This document shows, one piece after another, positions 22,364 through 32,715 of a stretch of 64,000 nt of DNA; the first letter of the stretch is position 1; every line of letters begins with the position of its first letter. The DNA lies in assembly GCF_042186555.1 (NCBI RefSeq), contig NC_133336.1, forward strand, positions 189,440,073 to 189,504,072. The letters run 5' to 3'. Under the pieces are notes generated by a model. The model saw only the letters and a program-made list of their open reading frames with translations. It was not told where the DNA came from and did not search any database. Made by a program: the position numbers and the translations under genes. Origin of the DNA: Aquarana catesbeiana (taxonomy: Eukaryota; Chordata; Amphibia; Anura; Ranidae).

Positions 22364-23452
22364 TCAATTCTTGGTCCATGAACTCCTCCCCACCCTGTTC
22401 ATGGACTGGGCTTGTGTCAAGGTAAGGATCCCAACACCAAGCCCCCGCACAGCACGAACTCTACGAGGAGTATGTATACACAACATGGCTAGAAAACGGT
22501 CGGCTGCTCAGAACGAAGTAACAGAACGCACTGAAGAACAGCAAGGCCTGTGAAGAGCGACCTGAAAAACGGCAACGAATGAACACGAACACAACGATAA
22601 GTCAATTGTACTCGCTGCACGCACTGAAGACCAGATACAAACCCACAAGCACAAACTGAACAGCAGAAAATGATCTGAAAACCACGAGTCTGAAAAAGCG
22701 CGAATCGTCTCTCACCAAACTTTTACTAACATGAGATTAGCAAAAGGAGCCCAAAGGGTGCCGCGCTTGGTTCTGAACTGCCCTTTTATAGCCTCATCGT
22801 ATGTGGTGTACGTGACCGCGTTCTTGGCGAACGGAAATTCCGACAACTTTGTGCGACTGTGTGTATGCAAAACAAGTTTGAGCCAACATCCGTCTGAAAA
22901 AATCCATGGATTTTGTTGTCAGAATGTCTGATCAATGTCCGATCGTGTGTACGGGGCATTATTCTGTCGTACGAAAAATTTTGAGACTTTAGTAAACTCT
23001 TCAGGTTCGATCTGAGATTAGCATGTGAAAAAAAAAAGAAGACGATCAATTGTCCGACAATCTCATCGAGTGTACCAGGCATAAGAGAAAGTTCACACTT
23101 ACCATATTGGCTCTCTGTCACCAAGTAGCAGTCAATTTAGTTGCTTTTGTGAGTGTTTTTTTTATTACTTTAGAAAAACAAATCAACCGAAAGAGTGAAT
23201 AGATTGAAGATGATCTGATGTTTTTTGCTCCTCAAATTTTCCTTGAAAATTTTTGGGTTTTGTGGATATTTTCTGATTTCTGAATTCAGACCAGAAATGG
23301 ACCAAAAGAGGCACAGGACTCCTGTGCAATTCGCACTGGAGCCGCTACGGAGATGTGTGAACTGGCTCCATAGAGAGCCAGTCACAATCTCCTGCTATCC
23401 GCATCCAATGCTCATAAGTGTGAACCCAGCCTGAGACTTTTCATTTATTTTA

Positions 23453-23454
<2 letters not shown>

Positions 23455-23494
<40 letters not shown>
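23455..23494. repeat. AT microsatellite interrupted by the gypsy insertion
   Basis: An (AT)n run directly before the 5' LTR continues at 28957-28989 after the 3' LTR. The matching run in copy B is at 55875-55891. The element inserted into this microsatellite. Confidence 0.85.
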
Positions 23495-23497
<3 letters not shown>

Positions 23498-23979
23498 AGC
23501 AGAGCGTCCCAGAGAGAGCCAGGAAAAGTCCTGTTCGGGGTTTATACATCTCCCAGGCTCCTCTCATAGTTCAGGGATCTCTGATCCATGGTCCAGTTCA
23601 GGTCTTGGTCCTCTCCCCCAGGCTAATTTAAGCTCACCTGAGCAGACAGCCTTTGCTCTTGGCCTGGGATACTCAGACAACTTCTGTGTAGGAGAGCAAA
23701 AAGGTATGTGGAAGCTGACAAGCTGTAGGCTTGCTCAGCCTGGTAGTTAGGATCTGTAAATATTGTTTGGTTAGTGCCGAGACACGGCTAGGTTTTGTTT
23801 TGGCTATTTTTGTTCCTATTTGTTTTTTTGGAACACTGTACAGCATCTGTATATAGACTTGTATATATCACAAATAAACACCGCACTGTTTGTCACTCTT
23901 TCACTGGATTTGGTATCTGTGCCTGAAAGACTGCTCATCCCAGGGAGCTTTGTACCTGCTACCTGTCCCCCAGGTTACA
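23495..23979 (+). repeat. 5' LTR
   Basis: 485 bp, TG...CA ends. TATATAGAC-type words and AATAAA (about 23873-23878) near the 3' part suit a promoter and poly(A) signal. By eye it differs from the 3' LTR at about nine bases plus a few indels. Confidence 0.92.
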
Positions 23980-23981
23980 TA

Positions 23982-23990
23982 TGGTGGAGA
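23982..23990 (+). promoter_or_regulatory. Primer-binding site, candidate
   Basis: TGGTGGAGA begins two bases after the 5' LTR. Its complement would end in CCA as a tRNA does. The tRNA is not identified. Confidence 0.5.
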
Positions 23991-24047
23991 CTGCGACCAG
24001 CTGTAGTAAGTTACTACTTAAAAGGCCAGTACCCAGAGTGACTAAAC

Positions 24048-25778
24048 ATGGAGGAAATCCTAAAACAATTGGTGATAGTCAACGCTGCACAGCAACAATC
24101 CAATGCTGCACAGCAACAAGCAAACGCTGCACTGCATCAAGCAAACGCTACACAGCAGCAAACAAATGCTATCGCACAGGAGCAAACCAAGGTGCTGTGC
24201 CAACAGATTGGTGCTGTACAGGAGGTATCGCAGAGGCTGTTTGAACAGCTAGCCACTGATGCAAAAGAGGATAGGAAAACCCTGGCTGCGGTTGTGGAGA
24301 CGCTAGCACAGTGGTCACCTGCTAAAGTTAATGTTGTTGGAGACAAGCCCTCAGCCATCCATGTGGGTCGCTTTCTTTCTAAGATGACTGCAGATGATGA
24401 TCCAGAGGCCTTTCTCTTAACGTTTGAATGGACCGCTGAGAGGGAAGGTTGGCCCAAAACCCAGTGGGCAGGACTGGTCGCCCCCTTGCTGTCTGGAGAA
24501 TCGCAGAAGGCCTACTATGATTTGGAGTCAGCAGAAGCAGGAGACTATGAAAAGGTCAAGCGGGAAATCCTGGATCGACTTGGTGTCACCTTGGCAGTTC
24601 GAGCACAGCGGGTCCACAGCTGGTTCTTACAAGACGAGAGGCCCCCAAGATCACAGATGTTCGACCTAATTCACTTGGTGAGAAAATGGCTACAGCCAGA
24701 GTCCCTGTCTGGGCCACAATTAGTGGAGCGTGTGGTCATGGACTGGTTCCTGAGGTCACTACCAGTTCCCCTGCAGAAGTGGGTGAGTCAAGGAGACCCC
24801 AACTCGGCGGACAACCTCGTGGAACTCGTTGAAAGGTTCTTTGCTGCAGAGAGCCTGGTCACCACCCCTACAGCCGCACGGACTTTCCACCCAAAGCCAC
24901 GGTCTCCCCAGGCAACTGGTAAGACTGTTCCAGGGGAAGTGGGTGGTAAGCATGGCAAGGAAATAGGGGGGAGGATTTTTGGTGCCAGGACTGAAGTTTG
25001 GCATCCCAAACAAGGGAAGCTACTGCCTGTCAGCAAACCAAACTGGGGAAACATCAGGTGTTTTCGTTGCCAAGAACTGGGACATGTTGCAGCAAACTGT
25101 CCATTGACAGATGAACCAATGCAGTGTGATCTATCTATCAGAAGGCAGTCTATGTTTGCTGCTGTTTCATGCGCTGCAGCACCAAGTATGGGAAAACACA
25201 TGTGCCAAATGACTGTTAATAATAAGCCTATTACGGCCTTGCTGGACTCTGGAAGTCTAGTGACTTTGGTTACAGCTGAGATGGTTGAAACTGTGAATTT
25301 GCATGCTAAAAAAGTTGCTGTGATCTGTGTACATGGGGATACCCACGAGTATCCTATAGCCACTGTTCAGTTTAAAACTGGCTTAGGTATGGTGACCCAT
25401 TCGGTCGGACTTGTGCCCCACTTGGTGCACAAAGCCATCGTTGGTAGGGACTTCCCTAAGTTTTGGGAACTGTGGGATCATCCCGACTCGGTCGCAGTAG
25501 CTGACTCCGTGAAAGAGCCAGAACTCCTGGCCGCTACTGATAATGTGGGTTCAGGGGACTCTTCTCAGGGCTCCCCAGGTTTTCCTTTCTCAGTTATGGC
25601 AGGAGAGCTGGAGGAGCCTGAGCAGGTCCCCACAACCAGTGGAGCTGGACAGCCATCTGCTGAATCTGAGCCTACGTTAGAGTTTGCTGACCTTAATGTA
25701 CACAAGGAAAATTTTGGTACCAAGCAGAGAAAAGACCCATCCCTTGTCAGGGCCTGGGAAAAATGTAATGGTGATTAA
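24048..25778 (+). pseudogene. Gag-protease part of the gypsy element, 576 aa
   Basis: The structural protein and protease of the element share one frame. Residues 12-60 are Ala/Gln/Asn-rich and repetitive, probably coiled coil. Residues 118-270 are the capsid; the stretch LVRKWLQPESLSGPQLVERV with FLRSLPVPLQKWV (about 209-246) resembles the SCAN domain, which is thought to derive from Gmr1-type Gag. CFRCQELGHVAANC (338-351) is a CCHC zinc knuckle. ALLDSGSLVTLV (397-408) is the aspartic protease active site and IVGRDF (464-469) its second conserved strand. ATG 24048 follows the primer-binding site. The end is premature: just before the stop the reading frame shifts (about 25766), and the continuation VINDVPVESEDRL lies in another frame. 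Confidence 0.88.
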
Positions 25779-25874
25779 TGATGTACCTGTCGAATCAGAG
25801 GACAGGCTCTGTTTTCCTTATTTTAGCAGCAATGAGGATTTACTGTATCAAGTATGTAAAAAAAAAATGATGAA

Positions 25875-28473
25875 GTGGTTGAACAGTTGGTGCTCCCTAA
25901 GCCATACAGACGGGGGGTGTTGGAACTTGCCCATGGGCACTTGCTAGGAGGTCATTTAGGGGTGGAGAAAACTACTGAAAGGGTGTTGCGCAGGTTTTAT
26001 TGGCCCGGGATACAGAAGGATATTGAGAATTATTGTCAATCCTGTCCTGTGTGTCAGATGTCCGCCCCACTACAACACTTCCGAAGTCCTTTAGTGCCCT
26101 TGCCCATTATTGTAGTGCCCTTTGAGAGGATTGCCATGGACCTTGTGGGTCCACTCCCCAAGTCTGCCCGAGGTCATCAGCATATCCTTGTAATCATGGA
26201 TTATGCTACCTGTTACCCCGAGGCCATTCCCTTACGCACCGCATCTGCTAAAAACATTGCCAAAGAGCTGTTTATGGTGTTCAGTCGTGTTGGAATCCCT
26301 AAAGAAGTCCTTACAGACCAGGGCACCCCATTTATGTCACGAATAACTAGAGAGCTGTGCAAGTTATTTAAGGTTAATTGCGAACCTCAGTGTACCATCC
26401 TCAAACGCATGGCTTGGTGGAACGCTTCAATAAGACATTAAAGAGCATGTTAAAAAAGGTTGTTGACAAGGATGGGAAAAACTGGAACTTCCTGATACCA
26501 TACTTGATGTTTGCCATCAGGGAGGTCCCCCAGTCCTCCACGGGGTACTCTCCATTTGAGTTGCTTTATGGGAGACACCCTCGGGAACTCTTAGACATAG
26601 CCAAAGAAACTTGGGAGGGGGAGCAGACACCCCATAAAAGTGTCATTGAGCATATCGCTCAAATGCAGGACAGGATTGCAGCAATCATGCCGATGGTAAA
26701 AGAACACTTACTGCAGGCCCAAGCAGCCCAACAGAGGATATACAACAGGGGGGCCCAACTCCGTGTTTTCTCACCAGGTGACAGGGTCCTGGTGTTAGTT
26801 CCCACTGTTGAGAGCAAGTTCCTGGCTAAGTGGCAGGGTCCCTTTGAAGTACTTGAAAGAGTTGGGGAGGTCAATTACAAGGTATATCAACCAGGGAAAA
26901 GGAAGCCCGAACAGATTTACCATATAAACCTGTTAAAGCCCTGGAAGGATAGACTGGCGTTAACTGCGAGGTCCCTCCCGGTAACGCCTAAGGGTGGTGA
27001 GTCCCTTCTGATCCCCGAGGTCACTATTCCAGACACCCTGTCATATTCCCAAAAGCAGGAAACTAGAGAATTCCTGATAAGAAATAGAGAGAAATTTTCA
27101 GAGTTACCTGGCACGACTTCAGCAGTTCAGCACGATATTGTTACTGAACCAGGGGTCCGTGTCAAGCTCAAACCGTACCAAATTCCTGAAGCGAGGAGAA
27201 AGGACATCAGTGAGGAAGTTAAAAGAATGTTGGAGCTAGATGTCATTGAGGAATCCAATAGTGACTGGTCTAGCCCCATCGTGTTAGTCCCAAAACCGGA
27301 TGGCACTTGGAGGTTCTGTAATGACTTCAGGAAGCTTAATGCAGTGACAAAGTTTGACACGTACCCAATGCCCAGAGTGGACGAACTTATAGACCAACTT
27401 GGCAAGGCTCGCTATCTGACCACTTTGGACTTGACAAAAGGTTATTGGCAAATACCCATGACTGGTAGCGCCAAAGAGAAGACTGCATTTGTGACCCCGG
27501 AGGGTTCCTTTCAATATAAAAAAATGCCTTTTGGGTTGCAAAATGCCCCCGTGACATTTCAGAGGGCCATGGACAGGACTCTAAGACCCCACCGACAATA
27601 TGCAGCAGCATATCTAGATGACATAGTGGTACATAGCACTGACTGGGAGTCTCACTTGCCCCGTGTCCAGGCTGCCCTTGATTCCCTCTTCAAAGAAGGT
27701 TTTACAGCAAATCCAAAAAAATGTGCCATTGGTCTAGAGGAAGCCAAATATTTCGGCTACACTATTGGCCGTGGTGTCATAAAACCTCAAGTGAATAAAA
27801 TAGAAGCCATCCAGGAATGGCCACGTCCTGCAAACAAAAAGCAGGTCAGGGCCTTTCTTGGCATTGCTGGGTATTATAGAAGATTTATCCCAAATTTTGC
27901 AACTATAGCTGCCCCACTGACAGACCTTACGAAAGTGAAAGACTCTGTAATGGTGAAATGGTCCTCAGTAGCAGAGGAATCTTTTCAAGTCCTGAAGAAG
28001 GCTCTTTGTGCACAACCAGTACTGTACTCCCCCCGATTTCTCCAAAGATTTTTTTGGTTCAGACGGATGCGTCTGATGTTGGTATCGGGGCAGTACTATC
28101 ACAGGTACACAATGGGGAAGAACACCCTGTGGTGTACCTAAGCAGAAAGCTCAATGACCATGAGCAAAGGTATGCAGTCATTGAAAAGGAGTGTTTAGCC
28201 ATAAAGTGGGCCGTGGACGCACTCAGGTACTATTTGTTAGGGCGCCAGTTTGAGTTAATAACTGACCATGCTCCTCTGAAATGGATGGCCCAAAAGAAGG
28301 AGACTAATAGACGGGTGAACCGGTGGTTTTTGGCTCTACAGGATTACTCATTCACTGTAAAACACAAGCCAGGTGTTGAGATGGGGAATGTAGATGCCCT
28401 GTCCCCGTGTTCACTGCTGTTGGGCTACAGGTGTTCCAACCCTGGGGTTGAAACAAGGGGGGAGGATATGTAG
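25875..28473 (+). pseudogene. Pol: integrase, reverse transcriptase and RNase H, frameshifted
   Basis: Integrase comes first: a zinc-binding HGHLLGGHLG...CQSCPVC, then catalytic Asp in AMDLVGPLP and LTDQGTPF (Asp at about 26139 and 26316). A frameshift near 26378 precedes YHPQTHGLVERFNKT with the catalytic Glu. Then the reverse transcriptase: SSPIVLVPKPDGTWRFCNDF, LTTLDLTKGYWQIP, MPFGLQNAPVTFQ and YLDD (27611-27622). A second frameshift in a C run (about 28027-28033) precedes RNase H: QTDASDVGIGAVLS, EKECLAIKWAV, ITDHAPLKWM and NVDALS. The stop at 28471-28473 lies within the first bases of the 3' LTR. A further frameshift (A run, about 25858-25867) joins Pol to Gag-Pro. Catalytic residues are all present. 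Only the reading frame is broken. Confidence 0.9.
28453..28468 (+). promoter_or_regulatory. Polypurine tract
   Basis: AACAAGGGGGGAGGATA directly before the TG of the 3' LTR, the expected plus-strand primer site. Confidence 0.7.
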
Positions 28474-28953
28474 CAGAGCGTCCCAGAGAGCCAGGAAAAG
28501 TCCTGTACGGGGTTTATACATCTCCCAGGCTCCTCTCATACACGTTCAGGGATCTCTGATCCATGGTCCAGTTCAGGTCTTGGTACTCTCCCCCAGGCTA
28601 ATTTAAGCTCACCTGAGCAGACAGCCTTTGCTCTTGGCCTGGGATACTCAGACAACTTCTGTGTAGGAGAGCAAAAAGGTATGTGGAAGCTGACAAGCTG
28701 TAGGCTTGCTCAGCCTGGTAGTTAGGATCTCTAAATATTGTTTAGTTAGTGCCGAGACACGGCTAGGTTTTGTTTTGGCTATTTTTGTTCCTATTTGTTT
28801 TTTTTTGGAACACTGTACAGCACCTGTATATAGACTTGTATATATTACAAATAAACACCGCACTGTTTGTCACTATTTCACTGGATTTGGTATCTGTGCC
28901 TGAAAGACTGCTCATCCCAGGGAGCTTTGTACCTGCTACATGTCCTCCAGGTT

Positions 28954-28956
<3 letters not shown>
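28469..28956 (+). repeat. 3' LTR
   Basis: 488 bp, ends TGTAGCAG and GGTTACA. It differs from the 5' LTR by about nine substitutions and small indels counted by eye, roughly 2%. Confidence 0.92.
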
Positions 28957-28989
<33 letters not shown>

Positions 28990-28993
<4 letters not shown>

Positions 28994-29340
28994 CAAATTG
29001 GCAATGTTGGCCCTTTTGCATTGGTTGTAAACATCATCGTATAAGCTACAAACTAAAGTAAAGCAAGAGTATGATTTTATTATCTCTATTTTTTTTAAAC
29101 CCTGATGCCCAAAAGGCTTCCTGTGGCATTTTGGTACTTGTGGCTTATAAATGGGCCTTAATATCATGTGACCTCTAGCAATCTCATGGAACATGTCCTC
29201 AGTTTCTGACTCATCTCCAACCACACATGTCTACTGTTTTTGACCATAACCTGTGGTATGTTATTACTTTATGACTCCATGATAATCCTTTGTAGCATTA
29301 AATGATTGTATTAAATAAATGTCCGAGGAGAGGAGGTAAC
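28990..29340 (+). repeat. 350-bp unit present three times in the window
   Basis: TTTCAAATTGGCAATGTTGG to AATGTCCGAGGAGAGG recurs at 59514-59875 in the same orientation and at 55913-56264 inverted. It is non-coding in all copies. Confidence 0.85.
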
Positions 29341-29960
29341 TGGCTTATCCTGATTATCAGTGCAGTCCCAACAGTGCCCATCGGTGCTGCCAATCAGTGC
29401 CCATCAGTGCCTCCTCATTAGTGTGCCCTATCAGTGCCCATCAGTGCCGCTTACCAGTGTCCATCAGTGCCACCTATCAGTGTCCATCTGTGCCACCTAT
29501 CAGTGCAGCCTCATCAGTGCCCACCAGTGCCACCTCATCAGTGCCCATCAGTGCTGCCTCACTGGTGCTGCCTCATCAGTGCCAATCAGTCTCAATCAGT
29601 GCAGCCTATCAGGGCAGCCTCATCAGTGCCCATGAGTGTCAATCTGTTCAGTCTATCAGTGAAGGAGAAAAATTACCTGTTTGCAAAATTTTATAACAAA
29701 CTATGAAAGTTTTTGAAAAAAAAAAAAAAAAAAAAAAATGTTCGGTCTCTTTTCCTTTTTTTAACTAAAAATAAAAATCCCAGTGGTGATTAAATACCAC
29801 CAAAAGAAAAGCTCTATTTGTGTGAAAAAATTGATAAAAATGTCATATGGGTACAGAGTTGCATGACCGCGCAATTGTCATTCAAAGTCCGACAGAGCTG
29901 AAAGCTTAAAATTGGCCTGGGCAGGAAAGGGGTGAAAGTGACCGGTAGGCAAGTGGTTAA
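29341..29960 (+). repeat. piggyBac-related repeat with CAGTGCC minisatellite
   Basis: From 29356 to 29665 units like CAGTGCCCATCAGTGCC are tandemly repeated with variation. This is followed by a poly-A run and a segment (CCACCAAAAGAAA, GCATGACCGCGCAATTGTCA) that also ends the piggyBac element at 48040-48277. It ends in GGCAAGTGGTTAA. The left terminus is missing. Copy B counterpart: 59880-60282 plus 61204-61482. Open frames through the minisatellite are not genes. Confidence 0.65.
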
Positions 29961-30572
29961 ACAAAAATGTTACTATAGATATATAGTAACTAAAATAGAT
30001 GATTATAAGTACATGATCAATATCACAGTGTATGTGAATAACAGAATTACTATGTGACTTTAAGAAAACGGGATAAAACGAATGGCCAAAATGCCAAAAA
30101 AGGAAGATTCGAATAGTGAGTCAAGGTTTGCAGTCCCACCTGCGTGATGGAAATCATAAGAAAGCCAAGGTGACATCATCCACTCTCATGCTAGGCTTAC
30201 CAGAATATATGTGACCCCCTAATAAGAGTGGTCCATATGTGCTTTGTATACAACCATAAGGCCAGCATCACAGATTATGGAACAATCCTCACAGAAGACC
30301 TCTAAGCATCAACGCCACAGGAATAATACCCACAGCTGCCTCTGTGGTAAGCAATGGCTCCACTGTACTTCAAACTCACCCAAACTGGGTCAAGTTACGC
30401 AGTGGGGAACATGTATTAAAAGAATGCTACAGATAGTGTAATATCATATAACCAAACTGTTTTAATAGTAAAAATACACTAACATTGAAAAGCTGGTACA
30501 AAAGCACGTAAAACACCATAAATCAAAATGGCCGATGGCTGGCTGCGCTTGCGTGATAGCATGTGTGCGTGA

Positions 30573-30617
30573 CTCTACCCTATGTGTTTCGTCACATATG
30601 ATGTCATCAGGGGCACC
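30573..30617 (-). other. Hammerhead-like motif with exact core
   Basis: On the minus strand CTGATGA (plus 30604-30610) and CGAAAC (TTTC at 30587-30590) are exact core words. TGCCC before the core pairs with GGGTA after it as stem I. Stem II is a short ACAT/ATGT hairpin followed by three extra bases, and stem III is weak. The copy B partner is 62103-62145. Activity is uncertain. Confidence 0.35.
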
Positions 30618-31050
30618 TATTAACTATTATTTTTTTTATCCTTTACGTTTAAAGATAGAGGAGAGATTTGGGGTCTAATAGACCCCAGATCTCTCCATAA
30701 AGAGGACCTGTCATCCCTTATTTCTATTACAAGGGATGTTTACATTCCTTGTAATAAGAATAAAAGTGATGAAAAAAATGTAAAGGGACAGTGTAAAAAT
30801 AAAATAAATAAGAAATAAAAAATTAAAAGCGCCCCCATTCCTCGAACGCATACGTAATACTGTAAACAGCACCACACATGTGAAGTATCGCCATTAACGT
30901 TAGAGCAATAATTCCAGCACTAAACCTCCTCTGTAATTCTAGACAGGTAACCTGTAAAAAATGTTAAAACGTCGCCTATGGAGATTTTTAAGTATTGTAG
31001 TTTGTCGCCATTCCACGCGTAATTTTAAAGCATGACACGTTAGGTACTAT
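30618..31050 (+). repeat. piggyBac-body fragment
   Basis: Shares GGGGTCTAATAGACC, CATAAAGAGGACCTGTCAT, GGGATGTTTACATTCC and the GTCGCCATTCCACG block with 45560-46020 in the piggyBac element, with 7345-8440 (inverted) and with 62146-62580. Confidence 0.65.
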
Positions 31051-31389
31051 GAGCCTGAGCTGCTGAGAGCCTGAGCCAACTGCTCCTGCCCCTCCACGGT
31101 CCAACACTCCAATGAGCGAGGTGGGGGGCAGAGCAGACAGCGGTGACTGACAGTCACAAGCTCTTTGCTCAGGGAGCCCTGAGAATCGAGCGATCGGGTG
31201 TGTTTGACTGCTTGCTTCTCAGTCTTAGAGCCGATGGGGGACAAATATAGCATTGGAGCCCTGCTACATCCACTGAGGTAAGTATGATTGGGGGAAAAAA
31301 AGACCCCATACTTCTCTTTTAAACAGTTATTTACTGCGGTGGGAGATGCTAAATGAATAATTATTGTTACTGAGAATTTTAAAAAACCC

Positions 31390-32355
31390 TTTAACTAGTA
31401 CAGTTTGTTACTGTTACCCACTCCGCTCCATCTCAATAAACTCCACTCCCTTGGCCTCAAGGACGGCTCTTCCCTGGTTCTCCTCCTACCTATCACATCA
31501 CTCCTTCAGTGTTACCTACTACTCTGTCTCCTCCTCTCCACTTCCTCTTACGGTGAGGGTCCCTCCAAGGCTCTGTTCTTGGACCCCTACTCTTCTCCAT
31601 CTACACCTCCTCTCTTGGTCACATAATAACCTCCCACAGCTTCCAATGCCATCTCTATGCCAATAACACCCAAATCTATCTCTCTACTCCTCACCTCACT
31701 TGTTCAATCTCCTCTTGGACCACTTGCTTAAACGAAATCTCTCTAAACCCAAGCTGATAATATACCTCCACCCCCGTGTCCTCCTCCATGACTTTTCCAT
31801 TAAAGCGGAGTTCCACCCATTTAAAAGTCAGCAGTAATCGGACACTCACCTGTCCCACGGTCCAGGGATGTGGGCCAATGAAGCCCCACTCCTCTCCCCC
31901 TCCTCTCTGCGGCGCCGGCATTGTACTCTCCATAGGCTATCCCCTCTTCAGTCATGAATGCTGCTACCAGACTCCTCTATTTTTCCAAAATGCTCAATGT
32001 CTGACACCCCTCTCTGCCAATCCCTTCACTGGCTTCCAATTGCCCAGCAAATTTAATTCAAAATACTAACAACAATCAGAGCCATTCACAATTATGCCCC
32101 AAGGTCGATCACCAATCGTATCTCCAAATATAACCCAAACCATCCTCTCTGCTCCTCCCATGATACCTCCTGCTCTCAAGCTTTCTTGTCTCCTCCTCCC
32201 ATGCTCATCTCCAAGATTCTTCCATCCTCTGGAACTCTCTACCTCAATCTGTCTGGCTATCTCCTACTCTGGCTGCCTTTAGGCTATCCCTAAAATCTCA
32301 TCTCTTCAGGGAAGCCTATAACGCCTCCAACTTTTATCTCTACCATCAGCTCACC
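31390..32355 (+). pseudogene. L2-like LINE reverse transcriptase, decayed
   Basis: Plus-strand frames read ALPWFSSYLS, a VP-G-VLGP-like stretch and [18 protein letters not shown], equivalent to the HLYADDTQIY catalytic motif of L2/CR1-type reverse transcriptases with both Asp codons changed to Asn. Further down LNAATRLLYF is like NAAARL, and LWNSLPQSVWLSPTLAAFRL is the usual C-terminal end. A fragment of a TTAA-type MITE (TTAAAGCGGAGTTCCACCC, from 31800 to about 31935) interrupts it. The LINE 3' tail resumes at 34569-34720 after a hAT insertion. Many stops. In copy B only the tail remains (62893-62960). Confidence 0.7.
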
Positions 32356-32715
32356 CTCTACAGCAGCCTTTTTCAACTGGGGTGCCTTGAGGTTTCTTCA
32401 GGGGTGCCTTGGCAAAATGGCTAAAAATTGCCCAAAATTTGTATACAAGCCAGCGTGTGGATGAAGCTACCCTTTGTTGCATAAAGCCACGAGTCTCAAT
32501 CATGCACCCTTACAAGCTTCAAGCCCAAACGACCAATGGCATCCTTGTTTGAACCTCCTCTGCCCCTCTCCATCAGCGTTGGGGTCACATTAGCTGAGTG
32601 ATGGAGAAAAACTGAGGGTGAAGAGAAACAGTGGAATACTAATAGTAATCAGTACCAGTTTGCAAAAGTGTATTTGCTTTGGAACAATAATTCACCTCTA
32701 ACGTTGGGTTTCCTA

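Larger units (their letters stand above)
16585..22958. mobile_element. PIF/Harbinger DNA transposon, 6.4 kb, non-autonomous
   Basis: Terminal inverted repeats TGCCCTATACACACGGTCAGA and (reverse complement of right end) TGCCCCGTACACACGATCGGA are flanked by TTA (16582-16584 and 22959-22961), the Harbinger-type 3-bp duplication. Copy B shows the empty site with a single TTA. The element carries three gene modules: a MADF-type protein on the minus strand (17592-18874), a Myb/SANT-like protein on the plus strand (19099-19457) and a HARBI1-like transposase on the minus strand (20620-22363). All three have disabling lesions. Confidence 0.9.
16352..23081. mobile_element. Outer MITE, split by the Harbinger element
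   Basis: Left end AGCCCCGGTACACACGAT and right end ATCGAGTGTACCAGGCA are inverted repeats. The undisturbed copy is 54869-55243 (about 375 bp). In this copy the Harbinger element sits inside it. Flanks TTA/TAA suggest a TA or TWA target site. Non-coding. Confidence 0.7.
23495..28956 (+). mobile_element. Ty3/gypsy LTR retrotransposon (Gmr1-type domain order), 5.46 kb
   Basis: Two LTRs (23495-23979 and 28469-28956) starting TGTAGCAGAG and ending GGTTACA, flanked by ATAT. Domain order is Gag (SCAN-like capsid, CCHC) - protease - integrase - reverse transcriptase - RNase H. Integrase before reverse transcriptase is the copia-like order known in the Gmr1 group of gypsy elements. A likely primer-binding site (TGGTGGAGA, 23982-23990) lies two bases after the LTR, and a purine tract precedes the 3' LTR. 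No envelope frame is seen. At least four frameshifts break the coding region. Confidence 0.92.

Noticed and set aside
29360..29706. Cys/Ser/Pro-rich frames that look like secreted repeat proteins (also 59861-60292)
   Set aside because: All three forward frames are open because of the CAGTGCC minisatellite. Copies A and B differ in unit number without regard to frame.
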